Shown: positions 17,810-27,244, counted from the stretch's first letter. The stretch: 63,423 nucleotides of DNA from Rhodanobacter lindaniclasticus (GCF_004799035.1 NZ_MWIO01000018.1:1-63423); one strand, 5' to 3'. Translations and numbers: made by a program. The notes: a model not told the origin generated them from the sequence alone.

Positions 17810-19123
17810 TCATGGCAGCGCCTGGTAGACCAGATCGTAGAAGTTGCGGCTGATCCGTGGCAGGTCCCTGCCGCCATCCTCGCGCGGCAGGTGCTGCAGC
17901 ATCAGGATCGCCAGCAGGTGCTCGTGCGGATCGATCGTGTAGTAGGTCGAGGCCGCGCCGCTCCAGCCGAACTGGCCGGGCGAGCCGAGCTGGCCGCGGC
18001 GGGCCGGATCGAGCACCACGTAACCGCCGAGGCCGAAGCCCTCGGCGTCGCTGAACTGGGTCACCGGCGGGTCGAGCATGGTGAGGTGGTTGCGCAGCAT
18101 CAGCTCCACCGTCTTGCGGCCGAGCAGGGTGTGGCCGTCCAGCGTGCCGCCGTCGAGCAGCATCTGCGCGAAGCGGGCGTAGTCGCCGGCGGTGGAATAC
18201 AGGCCGCCGGCGCCGCTGTCGTAGGCGTTGAGCGGCTCGCCGGGATGCCGTGCACTGGTGGTGTCGGCGATCTCCAGCTTGCCGGCCGCGCCCATCCGGG
18301 TGAGGTCGACCACGCGCGAGCGCCGCGTCGCCGGCACGCTGAAGCCGGTGTCGTGCATCGCCAGCGGCTCGAAGATGCGCTGGCGCAGGAAGCGTTCGAA
18401 CGATTGCCCGGAGGCCACCTCGACCACCCGCGCCAGCAGCTCCAGCGAGGCGCCGTCGTAGCCGAAACGGGTGCCGGGATCGGCGGCCAGCGGCACGCGG
18501 CGCATGCGTTCGGCGAAGCCGCGCAGGTCGGCGGCGCCGTGCGGGTCGGCGCGTTCCAGCAGTTGCACGGCCGGCTCGTCGCCCTTCAGGCCGGCCGGGT
18601 AGCCGGCGGTGTGGGTGAGCAGGTCGTGCAGGGTGACCGGCCGGCTGGCCGGGCGCAGCGTCGGCACGTCGACGCTGCCGCCGACCAGCACCTGCGGCGC
18701 GTCGAAGCCGGGCAGATGGCGCGACAGCGGATCGTCCAGGGTGAGCTTGCCTTCCTCCACCAGCATCATCACCGCGACCGAGGTCACCGTCTTGGTCATC
18801 GAGTAGATGCGGAAGATCGAGTCCCTGCGCATCGGCTCGCGCCGCGCCAGGTCGCGATGGCCGTAGGCCTGCCAGTCCACGATGCGGCCGTTGCGCGCCA
18901 CCAGGGTGACGCCGCCGAGGTAGCCGTCAACGCCGGTCGACTCGCGCATGAAGTCGTGCAGGCGCTGCAACCTTGCCGCCGGGACGCCTTGCGTGTCGGC
19001 AGGGGCGGTCGGCAACGGCGGCGCTGTCCGCGCTGGCGACGCGGCCGCGAGCAGCAGGCAGGCGACCAGCAGTGCGACGTACAAGCGGCTGCCGGATCGG
19101 GTATTGGCGTCGGCTCGGTTCAT
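17810..19123 (-). CDS. Periplasmic serine hydrolase, class C beta-lactamase/esterase family
   Basis: Exported 437-aa enzyme. The signal peptide (about 1-33, core LYVALLVACLLLAAASPARTA) directs it to the periplasm. The nucleophile motif SxxK is SMTK in IYSMTKTVTSVAVMML; YDGASLELL fills the second (YxN-like) position and WSGAAST the third (HxG-like) position. These variants fit EstB-type esterases better than beta-lactamases. It lies between the TonB receptor and the barrel-SUMF1 gene (31 bp from the latter), which suggests it cleaves an ester on the imported compound. Confidence 0.85.
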   Translation of the reverse strand: MNRADANTRSGSRLYVALLVACLLLAAASPARTAPPLPTAPADTQGVPAARLQRLHDFMRESTGVDGYLGGVTLVARNGRIVDWQAYGHRDLARREPMRRDSIFRIYSMTKTVTSVAVMMLVEEGKLTLDDPLSRHLPGFDAPQVLVGGSVDVPTLRPASRPVTLHDLLTHTAGYPAGLKGDEPAVQLLERADPHGAADLRGFAERMRRVPLAADPGTRFGYDGASLELLARVVEVASGQSFERFLRQRIFEPLAMHDTGFSVPATRRSRVVDLTRMGAAGKLEIADTTSARHPGEPLNAYDSGAGGLYSTAGDYARFAQMLLDGGTLDGHTLLGRKTVELMLRNHLTMLDPPVTQFSDAEGFGLGGYVVLDPARRGQLGSPGQFGWSGAASTYYTIDPHEHLLAILMLQHLPREDGGRDLPRISRNFYDLVYQALP

Positions 19124-19199
19124 CGAGGTCTCGCCGGCCGCGGCATCCCGGGGGACGGACGAGGATGCCGCGGCCCGTATGGCGTCACGTTACCGGGGA

Positions 19200-21482
19200 T
19201 CAGAACGTGATCGTATACGTCAGCGAGGTGACGCGGCCGCGACCGGACCAGTAGTTCTGGTAGCCGACCACCTGCGAGGTGCTGAGGATGTAGAACTTGT
19301 CCAGCAGGTTCTCCACGCCGAGCGAGAGCTGGCCGTAGCGCGGGAAGGCGTAGTTCACGCCCAGGTTGAACAAGGTGTAGCCGCTGGTGCGTTCCTCGTA
19401 GCTGTAGGTGTTGCCGTCGTAGGCGCGCGTGTCGCTGCCGGACACGTGGCGGCCGAACAGCGAGGTGAAGCCGAGGTTGGCGTCGGCGTTGGGCAGGAAC
19501 TTCCAGGTCACCGAGCCGGCCAGCTTGTCCGGGCTGATGTCGAAGATGCCCAGCGGCTTGTTCATGCCGCCGGCCGGGTACAGGCCGCCCGGGCTGGCGG
19601 CCCAGAACGCGGTCTCGCCGGTGATGTGCGAGTAGACGCCGCTCACCTTCCACTGCTCGTCGAAGCGCCATTCGCCGGTGAGTTCGGTGCCTTCGATGCG
19701 TACCGGTGCGCGCGACAGGATGTAGTCGTTGGAGTTCGGGTCGACCGCCAGCGAGGAGCCGAACGGCGACTTGGAGATGTAGTGGGTGGCGCCGAACGCG
19801 GCGTGCTCGCCGTGCCAGTTGAAGCCGAACTCGGTGTTCTTGTAGATGATCGCGGCCAGGCCGCTGATGCGGTCGACGGACTGGTTGGGCACGCTGATGT
19901 TGCGCAGCGGGATGCCGATGTTGGGCAGGGTGAACCCTTCGCTGTACGAGCCGAACACCGACCACTGGCTGCCGATGCGCCAGATCGCGCCGAAGTTCTT
20001 CAGGTTCTCGGTGTACTTCACGCCGCCACCCTTGACGAACACGCTGTTGCGGTACGGCGTGGTGGTGTAGTCGTTGACGTGCAGCTTGTCGTCCTCGCGG
20101 CGGAAACCGGCGCTCAGCGTGACCGGGCCGACGTCCCAGGAGAGCTGGCCGTAGGGCGCCGTGCTCTTGTAGTGCATCGGCGGCACCCAGATGCGCTTGG
20201 TCAGCGCCAGTCGTTGCTGCGCTTCGTCCTTGACCACGTCCACGCCCACCTGCAGCTGCAGGCCGGGTACGGTGAACAGCTCACCGCGCGTCCACGAGGT
20301 GCGCAGGCCGCTCTTCTTCGAGGTGATCTCCGACTGGTCCCAGATCCGCTGGTCGTCGGGGATGGGTGGCGCGATGAGCTGCTTGTCGTCGCCGTCCTCC
20401 GGCAGGAAGCGCATCGCCTGGTCGGCATGGTAGGCAGTGGCCACCAGCGAGCCGCCGAGGAAGTCGCTGTTGCTGTACTCGACGCTGTACTGCTCGAAGT
20501 CGTTGAACGCGTCCAGCGAGCCGTGCAGGTGGCCCTTCTCCGAGGTGTTGGTGAACGGCACGGCGCACGGCGGATCGTCGTCCGGGCCGCGGCAGCCGAG
20601 CACCTGCACGTAGTCGCCCTTGCCCTCGATCTTGAAGTGGCTGTAGGTCGCCTGCAGCCGCTGCGTGTCGCCCTGGCCGAAGTTGACGCCGCCCTTGAGG
20701 AACAGGTTCTTCGAGGTCGAATCGGCCACCGAGCCGCTGCCGCTCAGGCCGATGCGGCGCCCGTTGCCGTCGTAGGTGATGCCGCGGTCGAGGTAGGAGG
20801 CGGCGACCAGCAGGTCGTACGAACCCTGCTTCAGCGCGTAGGTGCCGCCCACCTTCCAGCCGCCGCTGTCGCGCGGGCCCTGGGTCTGCAGGCGGGTGCT
20901 GAGCGTGGTCTCGCTGCCTTCCTTGTCCGGCACCTTGGAAATGTAGTTGATGATGCCGCCGGCCGCGCCGATGCCTTCGGAGGCGGACGGGCCGTTGATG
21001 ACCTCGACGCGGCCGATGATGCCCATGTCGGTGAAGGTGGCGTTGCGCGAGCCGTCGCGCAGCGGCGAGCCCTGCGGGATGCCGTCGAACAGGCGCAGCG
21101 GGATGCGCCCGCGCAGCGTCTCGCCGCTGCTGCTCATCATCTGCGAGGATTCCGCGTAGCCCGGCACGGTGCGCGACAGCACGGCGGTGGCGTCCTCGGT
21201 CACGGTCAGGGTCTGCTGGATCTCCTCCTTGGTCACCACGGTGATCGCGCCGGGGATCTCGTCCACCGCCTTCGGGCTGCGCGTGCCGGTGACGATGACC
21301 TCGCCCAGCTCGGTGGCCCGCTTCTTCGCCGACGTCGCTTTGTCGTCGGTGGACGTGGCTGCCTGGTCCTGGCCAGACGGAGCCCCGTCACCCGTGCTCG
21401 CGGCAACCTGGGCAGACGCATCGGCGGCGAGGGAGTAGACCAGCAGGATGCCGCTTATTGCTACGCAAAGTGGTTTGATCAT
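19200..21482 (-). CDS. TonB-dependent outer-membrane receptor
   Basis: 760-aa active importer. After a signal peptide (about 1-25) comes a flexible Ser/Asp/Lys-rich stretch, a TonB-box-like segment GEVIVTGTRSP, a plug domain (about 60-190, with VEVINGPSASEGIGAAGGIINYIS) and a 22-strand barrel ending in YTITF with terminal Phe. There is no extra STN signalling domain, so it is not a surface-signalling receptor of the FecA type. The neighbours (glycosidases, serine hydrolase, symporter) point to import of an organic glycoconjugate and not a siderophore. An inverted repeat lies just upstream of the start. Confidence 0.92.
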   Translation of the reverse strand: MIKPLCVAISGILLVYSLAADASAQVAASTGDGAPSGQDQAATSTDDKATSAKKRATELGEVIVTGTRSPKAVDEIPGAITVVTKEEIQQTLTVTEDATAVLSRTVPGYAESSQMMSSSGETLRGRIPLRLFDGIPQGSPLRDGSRNATFTDMGIIGRVEVINGPSASEGIGAAGGIINYISKVPDKEGSETTLSTRLQTQGPRDSGGWKVGGTYALKQGSYDLLVAASYLDRGITYDGNGRRIGLSGSGSVADSTSKNLFLKGGVNFGQGDTQRLQATYSHFKIEGKGDYVQVLGCRGPDDDPPCAVPFTNTSEKGHLHGSLDAFNDFEQYSVEYSNSDFLGGSLVATAYHADQAMRFLPEDGDDKQLIAPPIPDDQRIWDQSEITSKKSGLRTSWTRGELFTVPGLQLQVGVDVVKDEAQQRLALTKRIWVPPMHYKSTAPYGQLSWDVGPVTLSAGFRREDDKLHVNDYTTTPYRNSVFVKGGGVKYTENLKNFGAIWRIGSQWSVFGSYSEGFTLPNIGIPLRNISVPNQSVDRISGLAAIIYKNTEFGFNWHGEHAAFGATHYISKSPFGSSLAVDPNSNDYILSRAPVRIEGTELTGEWRFDEQWKVSGVYSHITGETAFWAASPGGLYPAGGMNKPLGIFDISPDKLAGSVTWKFLPNADANLGFTSLFGRHVSGSDTRAYDGNTYSYEERTSGYTLFNLGVNYAFPRYGQLSLGVENLLDKFYILSTSQVVGYQNYWSGRGRVTSLTYTITF

Positions 21483-21508
21483 GGCCTGTCTCGTGATGGT
21501 TCAGGTGG

Positions 21509-21527
21509 CCGCGAACGAAGTTCGCGG
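21509..21527. promoter_or_regulatory. Inverted repeat upstream of the TonB receptor gene
   Basis: CCGCGAAC-GAA-GTTCGCGG is a perfect 8-base inverted repeat centred about 36 bp upstream of the receptor ATG. It could be an operator for a dimeric regulator or a hairpin in the leader. Between it and the LysR stop codon two further short hairpins occur (21677-21690 and 21691-21706) without a U-tract. Confidence 0.4.
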
Positions 21528-21706
21528 TGAACGCGCCGTCTCTGCCCGCGCACCATCGCGGTGCGCGTCCCGGTCGGTAGCCGTATCCCCTCCGCCGTGC
21601 AGATCCTCATGCGCGAGGCTAGGCGTTTGCCGACGGACGAGGAACCGTCGCTGGCTATCTTCAGAGGCTAGCTTTTGTTGCTTGAGCAACGCGGGCCCTG
21701 GCCCGC

Positions 21707-22600
21707 TCAGCCCCGGCCGGCGGCCTGCCGCTGTTGCATGGCCTGGCGGCTTTCCTGCAACAGCACGGTGACCAGGCGCACGCGCACGCTGGAACGGGAC
21801 CACACGATGCCGATCCGCCGCGGCACCGTGGGCGCCGGCAACGGGATGCGCGCCAGCTGCACGCCCTCGGGCCAGGGGTGCGCCCAGTCCGGCACCAGCG
21901 ACACGCCGAGGCCGCGGTCGACCATCACCGCGATCGCGTTGAGCGCATTCAGCTCGAAGCGCTCGCGCGGCACGATGCCGTGGGTACGCAGGTACTCGTC
22001 GGCCTGGCGGCCGCCCCACTGGTTGCGGTCGTAGCGGATCAGCGGCTGGGTCGCCAGCAACTCGTGCGGGTCGCGTTCGGCCATGCTCCTCGGCGCCAAC
22101 ACAATCAACGGCTCCTCGCGCAGCAGCAGCCATTCGCAGGTCTTGGGCAGGGCGAACGGTGCCTGCAGCACCATCGCCGCGTCGAGGTCGCCGGCTTCCA
22201 CCGCGCGGTAGAGCTCGGCCGAGTAGCCGGGCTTGATGAACACGTTGATCTGCGGAAACGTCTCGACCATGCGCGCCAGCACGTCGGGCAGGAGGCCCGC
22301 CAGCGCCGTGGGGCAGGCGCCCAGGCGCAGCTCGCCGGAGACCGCGTTCTCGTTGGCCACGCTGCGCAGGTCGGCCACGTGGCGCAACAGGTCGCGCGAG
22401 CGCTGCAGGATGCGCGAGCCTTCCTCGGTGACGCTGACCGTGCGGCCGACGCGGGCGATCAGGGTGGCGCCGATCTCCCGCTCCAGCGTGCGGATCTGCT
22501 GCGCCACCGCCGCCGGCGTGATGTTCAGCACGCGTGCCGCGGCGGCCATCGAACCCTGGTCGACGATGGTGATGAAGGTGTGCAGGAACTGGGTTTCCAC
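21707..22600 (-). CDS. LysR-family transcriptional regulator
   Basis: 297-aa activator/repressor. The N-terminal helix-turn-helix (about 1-60) reads FLHTFITIVDQGSMAAAARVLNITPAAVAQQIRTLE; the rest is a periplasmic-binding-protein-like effector domain (about 90-290). The start is GTG at 22600 with GAGG about nine bases upstream. It sits inside the one-strand cluster between the transporter and the TonB receptor and not divergently as most LysR genes, so it may be co-transcribed with its targets. The ligand is unknown but plausibly a metabolite of this pathway. Confidence 0.92.
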   Translation of the reverse strand: METQFLHTFITIVDQGSMAAAARVLNITPAAVAQQIRTLEREIGATLIARVGRTVSVTEEGSRILQRSRDLLRHVADLRSVANENAVSGELRLGACPTALAGLLPDVLARMVETFPQINVFIKPGYSAELYRAVEAGDLDAAMVLQAPFALPKTCEWLLLREEPLIVLAPRSMAERDPHELLATQPLIRYDRNQWGGRQADEYLRTHGIVPRERFELNALNAIAVMVDRGLGVSLVPDWAHPWPEGVQLARIPLPAPTVPRRIGIVWSRSSVRVRLVTVLLQESRQAMQQRQAAGRG

Positions 22601-22697
22601 GGCGCCTCGCGGGTCTGGGCGGCAGGTCAGCGGAGCCTGCCGGTCGCTGCCATCATGCCGTGTCCGGCGGCTTCGCGGGGAGTGCTCGAAGGCACAC

Positions 22698-25100
22698 TCA
22701 GTCGGCGCGGTCGGCGTAGATGGTCAGCCCCTTCAGCGAGCGCGCGGGCGCAGGGAAGCACAGGCTGGCCAAGTAGCCGATCACGATGCACAGCGCGATC
22801 GAGATGGCCAGGTAGAAATACGGGTGCACCAGCTTGAACCACCACGCCACCAGGGTCAGGCAGATGCTTGCACCGATGCCGATGGCCACGCCCGGCGCAT
22901 TCGCGCGGCGGGTGAACATGCCCAGCGTGTAGGCGCCGGCGAAACCGCCGCCGAGCAGCCCGGCCAGTTCGATCGAGACGTCGAACAGCGAATGGATGTC
23001 GTAGCGCGACAGCAGCACGGCCAGCCCGATCGCGATCAGCCCGACCATGACGCCGGCGACTTCCGCGAACAGCACGCTCTTCTTCGGCGTCGGGTGCTTC
23101 ACCAGTTTCTCGTAGAAGTCCACCGAGGCCAGCGTGGACACGCTGTTGATGATGCTCGACAGGGTGGACATGGCGGCGGCGAAGATGCCGGCGATGATCA
23201 GGCCGGTGACACCCATCGGCAGTTCGGCGGCGATGAACAGCGGGAAGGTGGCGTCGATCGGCAGGGTCGGGTTCATCCGCTCGGGGTGCGACTTGTAGTA
23301 GACGAACAGCGCCGTGCCGATCAGATAGAACACGAAGCCGCCCGGGATCATCACCGCCGCGAACATCCATACCGAACGCCCCGCCTCCTTGTCCGAGCGC
23401 GTGGACAGGATGCGCTGCATCAGCACCTGGTCCTTGGGGAAGGTCAGCACCACGTCGAACAGCACCAGGAACACGAACCCCCACACCGTGGCCTTGGTCA
23501 GGTCGAAACGGAAATCCAGCAGGCGCATCTTGTGCTCGGCCATCGCCGCATGGAAGAAGCCCGGCACGCCGCCGTGGATGTGCACGATGATGAAGCCGAT
23601 CGCGAACAGCGCGCCGCCGAACATCACGAACACCTGCACGAAGTCGGTCCAGATCACCGCCTTCATGCCGCCCAGCGTGGTGTACAGGATGGTGAACACG
23701 CCCATGATCAGCACGCTCCACACCACGTCGATGCCGGTGATGGTGGCGATCGCCAGCGCCGGCAGGAACAGGATCACGCTCATCCGGCTGCCGATCTGCA
23801 TCACGATGCACAACGCGCTGGCCAGCATGCGGATGGCCGGGTGGAAGCGCGTTTCCAGGTACGAGAACACGCTCATCAGGTCTAGCCGGCGCAGCAGCGG
23901 TACCACCCACACCGCCACGAACATCAGGCCGAGGACCGCGATCAGGTTGTTGGTGAGGTACTGCCAGTTGGTCTCGAACGCCTTGGCCGGGATCGCGATG
24001 AAGCTGATGGAACTGGTGTTGGTGGCGTACAGGCTGATGCCCGCGGCCCAGAACGGGATGCTGCGCCCGCCGACGAAGAAGCTGGCGGTGGAGGTGCGTT
24101 TCTCGCGCCGGTAGAAGAACAGGCCGATGCCGACCATGGCCGCCAGGTAGACCAGGATCACCACCCAGTCCAGCCAGCGCAGCAGCAGCTTGGTGGACTG
24201 CACGCGTGCGTAGCCGAAGTCGATGTGCTGGCCACCCGCATCGCGCTGCGCCCAGAACATGCCGTCGGTCCATGCGCCGGTCGCCACGACCTCGGCGGGC
24301 GCGGCACCCGGCAGCGCGGCCCAGGCGCCGGTGATGACCTGGAAAGTCATCAGCCTGGTCGTGCCGGCATCGCGCACCAGATAGAGCGCATTGGCCTGCC
24401 CCAGCGCGTGCCCGGAGCCGGGCAGTACGCGGCCAGGCACCCGGCCGCGCTCGCTCCAGCCGGTGTCGGCGTTCCAGCGCAACAGGCGCTCCGCGGTACC
24501 GGCCGCATCGGCCACGGTGACGAACACGGCCGCGGACTGGGCAACGAGGGAGGTCGGCATGCCGCCACCCGGCCAGCCGCCGACCCGGCTCCACTGCGGT
24601 TGCTCCGTGTTGGTCCGCAGCTGCAGCAGCTGCGCGCTGCCGTCGGCGCCGAGGCCGGCGACGGACAACGTATCGTTCGCCCACGCCCCGCGCGCGTCGT
24701 GCAGCGGCTCGGGCAGGGCGGGCAGGCGCTGCCACTGCAGCGTGTCGCCGTGCAGGCGCAGCCGGGCCACGCCGGTCACCACGCGGGCATCGGTTGCGGT
24801 GGTCAGCGCCCAGGCCTGGGTTCCGCCGTCGACGATGCCGTCCGGGGCAACCGCCACGCCGGCCGGCGACGACACGCGGCGCCAGGCCTTGCGCGTCGCG
24901 TCGAGCCGCCAGGTGTCGTCGGCGGCCATGGCGAGCGGTCGCCCGTCAACCAGGGCGATGGCCCGCAGCGCTTTCGCGGTTTCCAGCGCGGGCAGCTGCC
25001 CGTCCTGCACCGGGGCCAGGCTCTGCGCGTGCAACGGGGCGATCGTAAGGAGCAGCAGCGCGTACAGCCACGGCACGACCCGGCGAAGTCGCCCGTGCAT
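22698..25100 (-). CDS. Sodium:solute symporter (SSS) with N-terminal Kelch-like beta-propeller
   Basis: 800-aa fusion. A signal peptide (about 1-25, ending LHAQS) leads into a periplasmic region of about 280 residues made of Trp-containing beta repeats (DDTWRLDATRKAWRRV, TEQPQWSRVGGWPGG), resembling a Kelch/NanM-type mutarotase propeller. From about residue 310 a standard SSS transporter follows, with GGRSIPFWAAGISLYATNTS, SVFSYLETRFHP and GIFAAAMSTLSSIINSVSTL. The propeller may convert or bind the sugar before uptake. ATG at 25100 shares its first base with the stop of the CitE-like gene (TGATG), so the two are coupled. Confidence 0.88.
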   Translation of the reverse strand: MHGRLRRVVPWLYALLLLTIAPLHAQSLAPVQDGQLPALETAKALRAIALVDGRPLAMAADDTWRLDATRKAWRRVSSPAGVAVAPDGIVDGGTQAWALTTATDARVVTGVARLRLHGDTLQWQRLPALPEPLHDARGAWANDTLSVAGLGADGSAQLLQLRTNTEQPQWSRVGGWPGGGMPTSLVAQSAAVFVTVADAAGTAERLLRWNADTGWSERGRVPGRVLPGSGHALGQANALYLVRDAGTTRLMTFQVITGAWAALPGAAPAEVVATGAWTDGMFWAQRDAGGQHIDFGYARVQSTKLLLRWLDWVVILVYLAAMVGIGLFFYRREKRTSTASFFVGGRSIPFWAAGISLYATNTSSISFIAIPAKAFETNWQYLTNNLIAVLGLMFVAVWVVPLLRRLDLMSVFSYLETRFHPAIRMLASALCIVMQIGSRMSVILFLPALAIATITGIDVVWSVLIMGVFTILYTTLGGMKAVIWTDFVQVFVMFGGALFAIGFIIVHIHGGVPGFFHAAMAEHKMRLLDFRFDLTKATVWGFVFLVLFDVVLTFPKDQVLMQRILSTRSDKEAGRSVWMFAAVMIPGGFVFYLIGTALFVYYKSHPERMNPTLPIDATFPLFIAAELPMGVTGLIIAGIFAAAMSTLSSIINSVSTLASVDFYEKLVKHPTPKKSVLFAEVAGVMVGLIAIGLAVLLSRYDIHSLFDVSIELAGLLGGGFAGAYTLGMFTRRANAPGVAIGIGASICLTLVAWWFKLVHPYFYLAISIALCIVIGYLASLCFPAPARSLKGLTIYADRAD

Positions 25101-25951
25101 CAGTCCGCCCGGTGCGCGGTGGCGAGCAGGGCCTGCGCGCGTTTCAGGAACGGCAGGTCGATCATCCGGCCGTCCACCACGAAGGCGCCGCGAGACGGCG
25201 CCCGGGCCGCGGTTTCGACGATCCGGCGCGCCAGCGCCAGCTCCGCCTCCGAGGCGGCGAACGCGGCGTTGGCCAGCGCGACCTGCCGCGGATGGATGCA
25301 GGTCTTGCCGACGAAACCCAGCCGGCGCGCCATGTGCGCCTCCTCGCGATAGCCGGCGTCGTCGTCGAGCAAGGCGTAGGCGCCATCCATCGCGAACACC
25401 CCGGCCTGCGCCGCGGCCACGCGCAGGGCGAACATCGCCGCATGCACGTTGCGCGGATCGGCGCGGTCGATGCCGTGCGGCTCGAACAGGTCGCCCAGGC
25501 CCAGCTGCAGGCCGGCGACGCGCGGATGCGCCGCGGCGATGCGTGCCGCGGCGGCCAACGCACGCGGCGTCTCGATGTTCAGCAGCAGGCCGATCGGTTG
25601 CGTCACGCCGTTCGCGCGCTCGGCCTGCTCGATCGCGGCCACGGCCGCCGCCACGGCCTGCGGCGATTCGATCTTGGGCAGGTTGAGCAGGGTCACGCCG
25701 GGACGGGCCACCGCGGCGAGGTCCGTCGCGAAGTGCGGCGAGTCCGGCGCGTTGGTGCGCACGATGATCAGCTTGGCTGCCCGCGCGACGGCGTCACCGG
25801 CGATGAACTGCGCCACCGCATCGCGCGCCGTGGCCTTGCGGTCCTCGGCCACGGCGTCTTCCAGGTCGAACGACAGCGCATCGGCCTCGCCGGCCAGCGC
25901 CTTGGCGAACAGCTCCGGCCGTCCACCCGGCACGAACAGCTTGCTACGCAT
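25100..25951 (-). CDS. CitE/HpcH-type acyl-CoA lyase
   Basis: 283-aa TIM-barrel enzyme of the HpcH/HpaI aldolase/citrate lyase beta family. Signatures are MRSKLFVPGGRPELFAKA, LSFDLEDAV (metal-binding Glu/Asp), NLPKIESPQ, LLLNIETPRAL, LQLGLGDL and GKTCIHPRQV. Such enzymes cleave malyl-, methylmalyl- or citramalyl-CoA (or act as thioesterases). It is the first gene of the one-strand cluster, translationally coupled to the transporter. With the CaiB-type CoA-transferase at the other end it would give activation and cleavage of a hydroxy-acid released from the imported compound; the exact substrate is inference. Confidence 0.88.
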   Translation of the reverse strand: MRSKLFVPGGRPELFAKALAGEADALSFDLEDAVAEDRKATARDAVAQFIAGDAVARAAKLIIVRTNAPDSPHFATDLAAVARPGVTLLNLPKIESPQAVAAAVAAIEQAERANGVTQPIGLLLNIETPRALAAAARIAAAHPRVAGLQLGLGDLFEPHGIDRADPRNVHAAMFALRVAAAQAGVFAMDGAYALLDDDAGYREEAHMARRLGFVGKTCIHPRQVALANAAFAASEAELALARRIVETAARAPSRGAFVVDGRMIDLPFLKRAQALLATAHRAD

Positions 25952-26075
25952 GGCCCCGCCCGCTTGTCGCGATCCTCGTCATGGGCGGCAGTGTGCGGCA
26001 AGCCAGCCGGGCAATCGAGCCGATGCACCATGTTCAAAAGATAGTTTTTCTATCGAACCGGCAGCCGCGCGGCGG

Positions 26076-27080
26076 CTACCGATCCGGCAGGCCGAACCAC
26101 GGGAACACGTTGCTCTCGAAGCGGCTCAAGGCGCAGACGCGATCGCCGGCGAGGGTGATGGTGATCAGTCCGCTCGGACGGCGGCTGCCGTCGACGCCGG
26201 TCAGGTAGGCGCCGAAGGCCGGGTGGCCGTTGGCGCGTGTGGGCACCAGCTCGAACCGCCGGCCTGCGCCGAACAGGATGGCGAGGAAACGGGCCACTGC
26301 CTCGCGACCCTCGTATTCGAGCGGTATCGGCGGCATCGACATGAAGACGTCGTCGGTCAGCAGGGTGACCAGCGCGTCGAGATCGGCGGCCTGGTAGGCG
26401 TCGACGAACCGGGCCACGATCGCCTCCTCGGCGCCCGAGTGGCGCGCGGGCGGCGGCGGCCGATCCGCCGCCGCCGAGCGGCCCTTCAGGCTGGCCCGCG
26501 CCCGCTTCAGCGCGCTGTTGGCCGACTCGACGGTCGAATCCAGCATGTCGGCCACCTCTTTGGCGTGGAAGCCGAGCACGTCGCGCAGGATCAGCACGGC
26601 CAGCTGGCGCGGCGGCAGCAGCTGCAGGGCGGTCACGAAGGCCAGGCCGATGGACTGGGCTTGCTCGTAGCGTGCCTCCGAGCCGGGCGGCGCGGCGGCC
26701 GCCTGCGCGAGCAGGGCGTCGGGGAACGGCTCGAGCCACGGCACCTCGCCCAGCCGCGTCGGCGCGGGCGGTTCGATCCCGGGGACGTTCCACGGGCTGG
26801 CCGGGCGCCGGCCGGCCGCGCGGCGCGCGTTGAGGCAGCGGTGGGTGGCGATGCGGTACAGCCAGGTGCGCAGCGAGGCGCGCCCCTCGAACTGGCCCAG
26901 GCCCTGCCACGCCGCCAGCAGCGTGTCCTGCAAGGCGTCCTCGGCATCCTGCAGCGAGCCGAGCATGCGGTAGCAGTGCACCTGCAAGTCCCGCGCGTGC
27001 GGCCCGGTCAGCTCGCGAAAGGCCTCGCCGTCGCCGGCGCGCGCCCTGGACATCAAGTCGGCTGTCATCACGCTCCCCAT
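26076..27080 (-). CDS. ECF sigma factor with C-terminal SnoaL-like domain (SigJ type)
   Basis: 334 aa. Residues about 10-80 are sigma region 2 (CYRMLGSLQDAEDALQDTLLAAW, TWLYRIATHRCLNARR), about 145-200 region 4 (LLPPRQLAVLILRDVLGFHAKEVADML), and about 215-330 a SnoaL/NTF2-like fold (RFVDAYQAADLDALVTLLTDD). In SigJ-type sigma factors this domain replaces an anti-sigma factor as the control element; no anti-sigma gene is present here. ATG 27080 has an AAGG ribosome site; the open frame extends further upstream into the intergenic region without support. It is divergent from the SDR gene, a likely target. Confidence 0.9.
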   Translation of the reverse strand: MGSVMTADLMSRARAGDGEAFRELTGPHARDLQVHCYRMLGSLQDAEDALQDTLLAAWQGLGQFEGRASLRTWLYRIATHRCLNARRAAGRRPASPWNVPGIEPPAPTRLGEVPWLEPFPDALLAQAAAAPPGSEARYEQAQSIGLAFVTALQLLPPRQLAVLILRDVLGFHAKEVADMLDSTVESANSALKRARASLKGRSAAADRPPPPARHSGAEEAIVARFVDAYQAADLDALVTLLTDDVFMSMPPIPLEYEGREAVARFLAILFGAGRRFELVPTRANGHPAFGAYLTGVDGSRRPSGLITITLAGDRVCALSRFESNVFPWFGLPDR

Positions 27081-27244
27081 CGCGTCACCTTCGTTGCGCA
27101 CCTCGTCGTGCCGGTCGCGGATAGACACCGGCCAGGCGGGAAACCGGGCGGCCTGCCAGCGCCCAGTTTCTGCCCGTGGCGGTGTCTGCCCCGGCGACGG
27201 ATCGCTGATCCGCACATCCGACCCACCACGAGAAGGAAACACAG

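Noticed and set aside
18948..21530. 860-codon plus-strand frame opposite the TonB receptor
   Set aside because: Val/Ala/Arg-biased shadow; the receptor has signal peptide, plug and barrel on the minus strand.
21677..21706. Intrinsic terminator of the LysR gene
   Set aside because: The stems are good but no U-tract follows on the minus strand.
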